This document shows, piece by piece, positions 25,180 through 32,460 of a DNA stretch of 64,000 bases. Each line of letters begins with the position of its first letter. Within the stretch, counting starts at the first letter, position 1. The translations under genes were made by a program, and so were the position numbers. Origin of the DNA: CAYUVH01 sp964448135 (GTDB lineage Bacteria; Verrucomicrobiota; Verrucomicrobiia; Limisphaerales; UBA8199); the NCBI GenBank assembly GCA_964448135.1, contig CAYUVH010000022.1, positions 189,267 to 253,266 on the forward strand. The letters are read 5' to 3'. The notes below the pieces were generated by a model. The model did not search any database and had not been told where the DNA came from. It worked only from the letters and a program-made list of their open reading frames with translations.

Positions 25180-26394
25180 ATGAGCACACTGAACCTCAAC
25201 GAAAGCCACCCGCGCCTCGATCGTGTGCAAACGATGGCGGTGGCCGGGCTCATGCTGGTGGGTGCGTTTTTCGTTTACAGCGCGACCATGGCGAACGAGT
25301 CCGCCGCGATTGCACCCTGGTACAACCAAAGCTGGGTGCGGCAGATTTTCTGGTACGGTGTCGGCGGCGGCGCGGCCATCGCGATGTGCATCATTGATTA
25401 CCGTTCCATCGCGCGCTGGGCCCTGGTCGCGTACGTCATTTCCATCCTTCTGCTGGTTGCGGTGCTGATACCGGGGATCGGCAGCACTCACGGTTGGGGC
25501 GCGCGCCGGTGGTTCGACCTGGGACTGCTGAGCCTGCAGCCATCCGAGTTCGCGAAGCTGGCGGTGATCCTCGCGCTGGCCAATTATCTCAGCCAGCCGT
25601 CCGAGGAATTGCGTTCGCCCGGGCCTTTGTTGAAATCACTGGGTTTTATCGTCCTGCCTTTTCTTCTGATCATGAAGGAGCCGGACCTGGGTTCGGCGCT
25701 GGTGCTTCTGCCCACCGGCCTGGCGATGATGTTCGTCGCCGGTGTGCCGCGGCGCTATCTGCTCTGGCTGATGGCGGTCGGGGGAATTTTGGGAGCGCTG
25801 CTCCTGGTGGACGTGCTTTTTGCCCCGCCGAACTGGCGGATCAAATTGGAGGATTACCAGCGCAAGCGCCTGATGGTTTACCTGGGAATTCCATTTGCCG
25901 TGCCGGAGGGCGCCACAACGGCGGAGCGGGCGCGTCTGCGGGAACAATGGCGCAATTCAATTTACAACGTGGAACAAGCGGCCATCTCCGTCGGCTCGGG
26001 TGGGCTGACGGGCAAAGGGTGGCGGCAGGGGACCCAGAATTCACTGGGCTATCTGCCGCGCGCCGTGGCGCATAACGACTTCATTTTCTCCGTCATTGCC
26101 GAGGAGAAAGGATTCGTCGGCAGCGTGACTGTGCTCACGCTTTACGGCCTGGTTCTCTTTAGCGGAATCAGGATCGCCGGCCAGGCGCGGGATCGCCTGG
26201 GAAGGTTGCTGGCAGCGGGCATTGTGGCCCTCCTGTTCAGCCACATCTTCATCAATATCGGTATGAACATCCGCATCATGCCCGTAACGGGCGTACCGCT
26301 CCCGCTGTTATCCTACGGCGGCTCGTCGGTGCTCGGCTCGTTACTCGCCCTGGGCCTGCTGCAAAACGTACACCTCCATCGTCGGACTTATTAA
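25180..26394 (+). CDS. rodA: Peptidoglycan glycosyltransferase RodA
   Basis: A 404-residue SEDS protein with about ten membrane helices. It polymerises lipid II into glycan strands during elongation. Conserved SEDS segments are present: GARRWFDLGLLSLQPSEFAKLAVILALANYL, MKEPDLGSALVLLPTGLAMMFVAG with the functional aspartate, and the C-terminal INIGMNIRIMPVTGVPLPLLSYGGSSVL. It follows mrdA with a two-base gap and precedes the RNase gene by two bases, so all are one operon. Confidence 0.96.
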   Translation: MSTLNLNESHPRLDRVQTMAVAGLMLVGAFFVYSATMANESAAIAPWYNQSWVRQIFWYGVGGGAAIAMCIIDYRSIARWALVAYVISILLLVAVLIPGIGSTHGWGARRWFDLGLLSLQPSEFAKLAVILALANYLSQPSEELRSPGPLLKSLGFIVLPFLLIMKEPDLGSALVLLPTGLAMMFVAGVPRRYLLWLMAVGGILGALLLVDVLFAPPNWRIKLEDYQRKRLMVYLGIPFAVPEGATTAERARLREQWRNSIYNVEQAAISVGSGGLTGKGWRQGTQNSLGYLPRAVAHNDFIFSVIAEEKGFVGSVTVLTLYGLVLFSGIRIAGQARDRLGRLLAAGIVALLFSHIFINIGMNIRIMPVTGVPLPLLSYGGSSVLGSLLALGLLQNVHLHRRTY

Positions 26395-26396
26395 TT

Positions 26397-28349
26397 ATGA
26401 GTGAAAAATTCTCCCGTCGCCGTCGCGGCGGCATGCGGTTTCGCCCCTCGCGCGGCATCGGCCAGGGACCGCAGCAACAACAACAAAAACCGGACCGCGA
26501 CGCCACGCAGGCGCGCGCCGAGGTGATTCACGGCGCCGGCATGCCGGAAAAGGTCTATGACCAGCGCCACAAGCAGGAAATCGAGCGCGCCGAAAACATC
26601 GCCGCCGGTCTCCCGCCCGAGGGGCCGCGCGAACCCGTCGAGGCCGTGCCCGATAATCATCCCCCGCCGCCGCCGCGGGAGCCCGAGAAGCCCTTCGCGC
26701 CCGTCACGGTTCGCGAACCTTCCCGTGGCATCGTGGACAGCATCCGCAACGCGGCGAGCTCCCTCGTCAAAAAGGTGCAGCGGCTCATCAAGCCGGTAAA
26801 GCGCACCCACAAGGAAGTGATCATCAACGCGGAAACGCTGGAGACGCGCGTGGCGGTTTCCGAGGAAGGCCGGCTGGAGGAATTCAACATCGAGCGCACC
26901 ACCGAGGAACGCCTCGTCGGCAGCATCTTCAAGGGCAAGGTCCGCAATCTGGAAGACGGACTGAAGGCTGCGTTCGTGGACATTGGCTTCGAAAAGAATG
27001 CCTTCCTGCATTACTGGGACATCGTGCCCAGCAGCCTGGATCACAACGTCGAAATCGTCGAACGCGAGGGCCGTCGCCGCGAGAAGCCGAAGATCACGCA
27101 GAAGGACATCCCGCGCGTTTATCCGCCCGGCAGCGAAATCATTGTGCAGGTCACCAAGGGGCCCATCGGCACCAAGGGCCCGCGCGTGACCACCAACCTC
27201 GTGCTGCCCGGCCGCTATCTCGTGCTGTTGCCCGGGTCGGATCAAAGCGGTATTTCGCGCAAGATCGAGAACCCGCAGGAGCGCCAGCGCCTCAAGAAGA
27301 TCCTGCGCGAAATGTCCATTCCCGAAGGCATGGGCGTGATCATGCGCACCGCCGGCGAAGGGCAGCAGTCCCGCTACTTCGTGCGCGACCTCGCCCTACT
27401 ACTCGACGAGTGGAACCAGGTGCAGGAGAAAATCAAAACCAATCCGCCCGCGACCTGTGTCTTCCAGGAACCCGACCTGATCGAGCGCACGGTGCGTGAC
27501 TTCCTTACGGAAGATGTGGAGCGCATTGTGGTGGACAGCCCGAAAGCGTGCGACCGCATGCGCGAGATGATCAACAAGATCTCCCGTCGCTCAGCGGACA
27601 AGGTGAAGCTGTACGCGGACGCACAACCGATCTTCGATCGCTTCGGCATCACGCGCCAGTTGGAGAATGCCTTCTCGCGCCAGGTTCATCTCAAGAGCGG
27701 CGGCTACATCGTTGTGGACGAGACGGAAGCACTCGTGGCCATTGACGTAAACACCGGACGCCACAAGGGCGGCAAGGACCAGGAGTCCACGATCCTGAAA
27801 GTGAACCTCGAAGCCGCCGAGGAAATTTCGCGCCAGCTTCGCCTCCGCAACATGGGCGGCTTGATCGTGCTCGATTATATTGACATGAAATCGCGCCGCG
27901 ACCAGCAGCAGGTTTATCAGCGCATGAAGGAAGGGTTGCGCCGCGACAAGGCCAAGACGCACGTGCTGCCCATCTCGCAGCTCGGCCTCATGGAAATGAC
28001 GCGCCAGCGCCATTCGGAAAGCGTGCACGCGGCCGTCTATGATGATTGCCCGTATTGCAAAGGCCGCGGCAAGGTGAAGAGCGCGCTCACGATGAGCGTG
28101 GAAATCCAGCGCAAGCTCAGCGAAATCCTCAAGAAGCGCCCCCGCGACGAAAGCGACTTCCAGCTTCGCATCGTGGTGCATCCCACCATCCTCGAGCGGC
28201 TGCGCACCGAGGACGAAAAGCATCTCATCGAGATGGAGAAACGCTATTTCGGCAAGCTCTCGTTCCGGGCCGAACCCGCGATGCATGCCGAGCAGTTCAA
28301 GATTGTAAACGTCGCCACCAATGAGGAATTGGCCAGCGTCAATTGCTAG
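26397..28349 (+). CDS. rng: Ribonuclease E/G family endoribonuclease
   Basis: A 650-residue protein. An arginine-, glutamine- and proline-rich N-terminal extension of about 130 residues precedes the catalytic core; this is unusual because RNase E carries its disordered part at the C-terminus. An S1 domain (VGSIFKGKVRNLEDGLKAAFVDIGFEKNAFLHY) follows. The catalytic aspartates align as D450 (IDVNTGRHKG) and D493 (VLDYIDMKSRRDQQQV). The Zn-link is CPYCKGRG with C551 and C554. The enzyme matures rRNA and degrades mRNA. It is the last gene of the mre-rod operon, a linkage also known in enterobacteria (mre-rng). Confidence 0.93.
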   Translation: MSEKFSRRRRGGMRFRPSRGIGQGPQQQQQKPDRDATQARAEVIHGAGMPEKVYDQRHKQEIERAENIAAGLPPEGPREPVEAVPDNHPPPPPREPEKPFAPVTVREPSRGIVDSIRNAASSLVKKVQRLIKPVKRTHKEVIINAETLETRVAVSEEGRLEEFNIERTTEERLVGSIFKGKVRNLEDGLKAAFVDIGFEKNAFLHYWDIVPSSLDHNVEIVEREGRRREKPKITQKDIPRVYPPGSEIIVQVTKGPIGTKGPRVTTNLVLPGRYLVLLPGSDQSGISRKIENPQERQRLKKILREMSIPEGMGVIMRTAGEGQQSRYFVRDLALLLDEWNQVQEKIKTNPPATCVFQEPDLIERTVRDFLTEDVERIVVDSPKACDRMREMINKISRRSADKVKLYADAQPIFDRFGITRQLENAFSRQVHLKSGGYIVVDETEALVAIDVNTGRHKGGKDQESTILKVNLEAAEEISRQLRLRNMGGLIVLDYIDMKSRRDQQQVYQRMKEGLRRDKAKTHVLPISQLGLMEMTRQRHSESVHAAVYDDCPYCKGRGKVKSALTMSVEIQRKLSEILKKRPRDESDFQLRIVVHPTILERLRTEDEKHLIEMEKRYFGKLSFRAEPAMHAEQFKIVNVATNEELASVNC

Positions 28350-28494
28350 ACCAATACCGCGGGATTCGGTTAAAAAAACGTACGAACAGACGGGGCCCTT
28401 ACCCTGTCTGATTCGTGGCCCGGCCCATTTGCCGGCGACCATGGCGACGAACGGAAACGACGCAGTTTTGATTCCGCACAGCCGCAGGTTCAGG

Positions 28495-29127
28495 ATGAGC
28501 CTGTGGATGTTCGGTTTTTTTGGTGCGATGGCTGCCGCCGGGGCTCCGGTGGCTCCGGTCGCTCCGGCCGGCACCAATGTTCAAAGCGGCCTGCACGATA
28601 TCAAACCGCCGGTGGAGATTCCGAGTCCCTGGCCGTGGATCTGGGCGGGCATCGCGATTATCGTGCTGGCGCTGGCCGGTTGGTTCGCCTGGAAGCATTG
28701 GCGCCGGCGCAGCGAAGAAAAATCCGCGGTGCCACCTGTGCCGGCGCACATCCGCGCGCGGCAACAACTCGAAGCCGCCCTGGCGCTTATCGGAAGGCCC
28801 CGCGAATTCTGCATCCTCGTTTCCGACACGGCCCGCTCCTACCTGGAGGAGCGCTTTCAATTCCACGCCCCCGATCGCACAACGGAGGAATTCCTGTATG
28901 AACTTCGCGGCACCAGCCTCCTGCTGCCCGACCAGAAGGACAGCCTCGGTGAATTCCTGAAAAGCTGTGACCTCGTGAAATTCGCCCGCTACGAACCCGG
29001 CGAGCCCGAACTGCGCGAGCTCCACGCCTCCGCACTGCGGCTGGTGGAGGAAACCGAACCCATCGAAACCCCGGCGTCGACGGGCGTTACCTCCGCCCAA
29101 CCTGCCGAACCCACCAACCGATCATGA
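28495..29127 (+). CDS. DUF4381-like Bat-operon membrane protein
   Basis: A 210-residue protein from the ATG at 28495; an ATG at 28441 would add 18 residues and cannot be excluded. Likely N-terminal signal or anchor (SLWMFGFFGAMAAAGAP), a proline-rich stretch, a membrane helix WIWAGIAIIVLALAGWFAWKHW, then a cytosolic helical domain with LYELRGTSLLLPDQKDSLGEFLKSCDLVKFARY. That last domain is typical of the DUF4381 proteins that precede BatA. It is followed 109 bases later by the batA gene. Bat proteins form a membrane complex of uncertain function linked to stress or metal insertion. Confidence 0.75.
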   Translation: MSLWMFGFFGAMAAAGAPVAPVAPAGTNVQSGLHDIKPPVEIPSPWPWIWAGIAIIVLALAGWFAWKHWRRRSEEKSAVPPVPAHIRARQQLEAALALIGRPREFCILVSDTARSYLEERFQFHAPDRTTEEFLYELRGTSLLLPDQKDSLGEFLKSCDLVKFARYEPGEPELRELHASALRLVEETEPIETPASTGVTSAQPAEPTNRS

Positions 29128-29170
29128 ACGAATTCACGCAGTTCAAAAAAACCGCGGACCTCCGTTCTGA

Positions 29171-29228
29171 TTGGAGCCTGGTCCTTGGAATTTCTCTGGA
29201 GCTTGGTCCCTGGTTCCTGGTTCTTATC
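29171..29228. repeat. ACCAAG-type repeat in reverse orientation inside the Bat operon
   Basis: On the minus strand it reads GAACCAGGAACCAGGGACC then AAGCTCCAG and CCAAGGACCAGGCTCC. It matches the units at 17935-18055 and 42468-42597. It separates the DUF4381-like gene from batA and gives batA a spurious upstream frame. Confidence 0.5.
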
Positions 29229-29236
29229 GCTTCGAA

Positions 29237-30241
29237 ATGACCTTCGGCCATCCATACTGGCTCCTACTGCTCCTGGCCCTGCCGATACTGGCGTGGTTAA
29301 AAGGTGGTCGCAACGAACCGCCCGCGTTCGTTTACTCCTCCGTCCAGCTTGCCCGCAGCATCCTGAATGTCACCCGTTCCAGCTCGGGGCGGTTTCTCTC
29401 CGCCTTGCGCTGGATCGGTCTCACGTTGTTCATCATCGCGATGTCCCAGCCGCGCCTGAGTCATAGTGAGACCAAGGTCAGCGCCAGCGGCGTGGATATC
29501 GTCGTCGCATTCGATTTATCCGGTAGCATGGTGTCCCTCGATTTCCTGGTCAAAGGCGAGCGGATCAATCGTTTCAACATGGCGCGCAACGTCCTCAAGG
29601 GATTCATCGACAAGCGTCCGAACGACCGCATCGGTTTGGTCGTCTTCGCGACTGACGCCTATATCGCCACCCCGTTGACGCTCGATCACGACTTCCTGGT
29701 CTCGGATCTCGACCGCCTGGACATTGGCGCGATTGACCAAAACAGCACCGCCATCGGCTCCGGCTTAAGCACCGCGGTCAACCGCCTGCGCGATCTCAAG
29801 GCCAAAAGCAAAATCGTCATCCTCATGACCGACGGCCAGAGCAACGCCGGCAAGGTTTCCCCGCTCACGGCCGCCGAAGCCGCACAAGCGCTCGGCGTCA
29901 AGGTTTACACCATCGGCGTCGGCATGCGCGGCGAAGCGCCGATGCCCGTCGGCAGAAATCCCTTTACCGGCCAGATCATCACCCGGCCGGTGCCGGTGGA
30001 TATTGACGAGGACTCGCTTGGAAAGATCGCACAGATGACCGGTGGAAAATATTACCGCGCCGACAATGCGCAGAATTTTGAGAAGATTTACGCTGAGATC
30101 GACAAACTCGAGAAGACCGAAGCCACGGTGAAGAAGTTTACCCAGCACCGGGAGCTCTTCGCCTGGATCATCGCGCCGGCGCTCGCGCTATTGTTGCTCG
30201 AGCTCCTGTTGCAGAACACAGTCTGGAGGCGGCTGCCGTGA
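29237..30241 (+). CDS. BatA-like von Willebrand factor A membrane protein
   Basis: A 334-residue protein starting MTFGHPYWLLLLLALPI; the frame opens at 29171, inside the repeat. Two N-terminal helices (residues 7-22 and 55-70) flank a short loop, then a VWA domain with MIDAS motif DLSGS at 93-97 and TDGQSN downstream, and a final helix LFAWIIAPALALLLLELLL. This is the standard BatA (Aerotolerance regulator, N-terminal) layout. VWA domains bind metal-dependent protein ligands. The stop overlaps the batB-batC start by four bases. Confidence 0.9.
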   Translation: MTFGHPYWLLLLLALPILAWLKGGRNEPPAFVYSSVQLARSILNVTRSSSGRFLSALRWIGLTLFIIAMSQPRLSHSETKVSASGVDIVVAFDLSGSMVSLDFLVKGERINRFNMARNVLKGFIDKRPNDRIGLVVFATDAYIATPLTLDHDFLVSDLDRLDIGAIDQNSTAIGSGLSTAVNRLRDLKAKSKIVILMTDGQSNAGKVSPLTAAEAAQALGVKVYTIGVGMRGEAPMPVGRNPFTGQIITRPVPVDIDEDSLGKIAQMTGGKYYRADNAQNFEKIYAEIDKLEKTEATVKKFTQHRELFAWIIAPALALLLLELLLQNTVWRRLP

Positions 30242-32217
30242 ACTTCGCGAACAAAGAAGCATTGTGGTTGCTCCTGGTGTTTCCGCCGGTGCTCGTTTTC
30301 TTTTTCTGGTGGTCGTGGCGCAAGCGCCGGGAGCTCTCCGAAAAGTTCATCCAGGCCCGGCTGCTTCCGGGGCTTACGCTGGGTCTGTCCGCCACGCGGC
30401 AAAAAATCCGGTGCGCCTGCCTGCTCGGGGCGGTTATCTGTGCCATCCTGGCATTGGCGCGGCCGCAATGGGGATTTGCGTGGGAAGAAGTGAAGCAACG
30501 CGGCCTCGATATCGTCGTGGCAATTGATACCTCCAAGAGCATGCTCGCCACCGACATCGCGCCGAACCGGCTCGCCCGCGCCAAACTCGCCGCGCTCGAC
30601 CTGATGAAGCTCGCCAAGTCCGACCGCCTCGGTTTGGTTGCTTTTGCCGGCCAGGCGTTCCTGCAGTGTCCGCTCACCATTGACGACACCGCTTTCCGAC
30701 AGAGCGTGGAATCGCTCGACGTTAACACGATCCCGCAGGGCGGCACAGCCATTGCCGAAGCCATCGATACCGCGGTCGCCGCCTTCAAGGAGAAGGATAA
30801 TTACAAGGTGGTGGTGCTTTTCACCGACGGCGAGGACCACGATTCCGGCGCGCTCAGTGCCGCCAAACGGGCGGCGGATGAAGGGCTCCAGCTCTTCACG
30901 GTGGGGGTGGGCACGCCCGCCGGGGAATTGATTTCGATCACCGATGCCCAGGGCAAACGCGATTTCGTGCGGGACGCCGACGGTAACGTTGTAAAATCCC
31001 ACCTGAACGAGACCCTGCTCGAGCAACTCGCCCGCACCACCGAATTCGGTTTCTATCTCCCGTTGCGCGGGGCCAACACCATGGATATGGTTTATCAGCG
31101 GGGGATTGCACCCCTGCCGAAAACGGATTCGAAAGAGAAGCTTGTCCGCCAGTATCTGGAGCGCTACCACTGGCCGCTCCTGGCAGCGATTATCTTTCTC
31201 ATGATCGAAATGCTTTATCCGGAACGAAAACGAGGTGCGGCGCCCAAGCCGGCCGAAGCTCTCTCCAAAGTCCCGGCGGTGGCGGGTCGCGCTCTGCCGC
31301 TTGTGGTGCTGCTCGGTTTCAGTGCGGCGGCCTTGGCCTCGCCTTCCAGCGCCTTGCGCAATTACCAGTCCGGACAGTACGGCCAGGCGCTCAAGGAATA
31401 CGAACAGCTCCTTAAAGGCAAAAGCACTGATCCGCGGCTTCGCTACAATGCCGGTGCCGCCGCTTATCGCGACAAACGTTTCGACGAGGCCGTGAAGCAC
31501 TTTGACGAAGCCCTGGCCGCTCAAGATCTCAAACTTCAGGAGCGCGTTTACTACAATCGTGGCAATACGTTGTACCAATTGGGCGAGACCAGCCCCGACC
31601 CCAAGAAGAAGCAGGAGAGTTGGGAACGGGCCCTGCGTGATTTTCAAAGCAGCCTCAAGCTCAATTCGCAGGACGGGGACGCGAAGCACAATTACAACTT
31701 CGTAAAACAAAAGATCGAGGAGCTGAAGCAGCAGCAACAACAGCAACAAAATCAAAAGAACGATCAAAACCAGGATCAGAACAAAGATCAAAAGGATCAG
31801 CAGAACCAAGACCAGCAAAAGCAGGATCAACAGAAACAAGACCAGCAGCAGCAGGATCAGCAGCAGTCCGGCTCCAAGGACCAGCAACAGCAAAACGCCC
31901 AGCAGGACCAAAAGAAAGACGGCCAGAATCAACAGCAGCAGAAACAGCAGGCCCAGCAAAAGGACGAAAAGGACCAGCAGCAGCAGTCCCAAGCCAATCA
32001 GGGCGAAAAGAAAGATGGCCAGCCGTCCCAAGCCAGTGCCGGGGAAGGGGAGAAGAAAGATGGGCAGGAAGCGGAAGCGATGGCCGGCGTCCCCGGCCAG
32101 ATGACCGCCGAGCAGGCCAGGCAATTACTCGAAGCTCAAAAAGGCCATGAGAAAATGCTCACCTTTAAGCCGGACGCCAAACCCCGCGAGTCTTCACGCG
32201 TCTTTAAAGACTGGTGA
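30238..32217 (+). CDS. BatB-BatC fusion: VWA, TPR and Q-rich tail
   Basis: A 659-residue protein from a GTG overlapping the batA stop. Residues 1-330 are BatB: two N-terminal helices, a VWA domain with MIDAS DTSKS at 97-101 and FTDGEDHDSG, then helix PLLAAIIFLMIEMLY. After a linker a further hydrophobic stretch (ALPLVVLLGFSAAALASPSS) precedes TPR units (QYGQALKEYEQLL, RFDEAVKHFDEAL, LYQLG...DFQSSLKLN), which correspond to BatC. Residues about 495-595 are almost only Q, D, K and N. BatB and BatC are usually separate proteins; here they are one frame. No batD follows. Confidence 0.88.
   Translation: MNFANKEALWLLLVFPPVLVFFFWWSWRKRRELSEKFIQARLLPGLTLGLSATRQKIRCACLLGAVICAILALARPQWGFAWEEVKQRGLDIVVAIDTSKSMLATDIAPNRLARAKLAALDLMKLAKSDRLGLVAFAGQAFLQCPLTIDDTAFRQSVESLDVNTIPQGGTAIAEAIDTAVAAFKEKDNYKVVVLFTDGEDHDSGALSAAKRAADEGLQLFTVGVGTPAGELISITDAQGKRDFVRDADGNVVKSHLNETLLEQLARTTEFGFYLPLRGANTMDMVYQRGIAPLPKTDSKEKLVRQYLERYHWPLLAAIIFLMIEMLYPERKRGAAPKPAEALSKVPAVAGRALPLVVLLGFSAAALASPSSALRNYQSGQYGQALKEYEQLLKGKSTDPRLRYNAGAAAYRDKRFDEAVKHFDEALAAQDLKLQERVYYNRGNTLYQLGETSPDPKKKQESWERALRDFQSSLKLNSQDGDAKHNYNFVKQKIEELKQQQQQQQNQKNDQNQDQNKDQKDQQNQDQQKQDQQKQDQQQQDQQQSGSKDQQQQNAQQDQKKDGQNQQQQKQQAQQKDEKDQQQQSQANQGEKKDGQPSQASAGEGEKKDGQEAEAMAGVPGQMTAEQARQLLEAQKGHEKMLTFKPDAKPRESSRVFKDW
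31728..32010 (+). repeat. Low-complexity CAG/CAA-rich coding segment
   Basis: Long runs of CAG, CAA, GAC, AAG and AAC codons encode the Q/D/K/N-rich tail of the BatB-BatC fusion. The antisense strand gives a large leucine-rich frame with no biological support. Confidence 0.8.
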
Positions 32218-32290
32218 CCAAAGTCAAGACATCTTCGGTAAACCCCTTGACTTTCCCCGAAAAAAAAGTGATTTAATGTGAAGATAGCCA

Positions 32291-32304
32291 GTTAAACGTT
32301 TAAC
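32291..32304. promoter_or_regulatory. Perfect palindrome, possible operator
   Basis: GTTAAACGTTTAAC is a perfect 14-base palindrome 157 bases before the next gene. About 20 bases upstream are TTGACT (32247-32252) and TTTAAT (32272-32277), a possible promoter with a long 19-base spacer. Regulator unknown. The rest of 32218-32460 holds nothing else I recognise. Confidence 0.4.
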
Positions 32305-32460
32305 TCATCGGGTCGTGTTCTGCTCGAAATCTAACGTAGTCTTCTGCTTCGCGGGCTCCCAGCGGATAAGTCAGGACTTTGTTTTCCCGGCCTTTTCGCG
32401 GCACTTTGAGTCGTTTTCTCTGGCTTCCCCTCCTCCTACAACCCATCGCTCCCTGAGTTT

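Noticed and set aside
23864..25189. 441-residue minus-strand frame
   Set aside because: Antisense to the mrdA gene with intact SxxK, SxN and KTG motifs.
28378..28424. Terminator after the RNase gene (CAGACGGGG/CCCTGTCTG hairpin)
   Set aside because: The stem includes a G-U pair and has no T-run; it is too weak to call.
30088..32124. 678-residue minus-strand frame with long leucine runs
   Set aside because: It is antisense to batA and the BatB-BatC fusion; the leucine runs come from CAG/CAA repeats on the coding strand.
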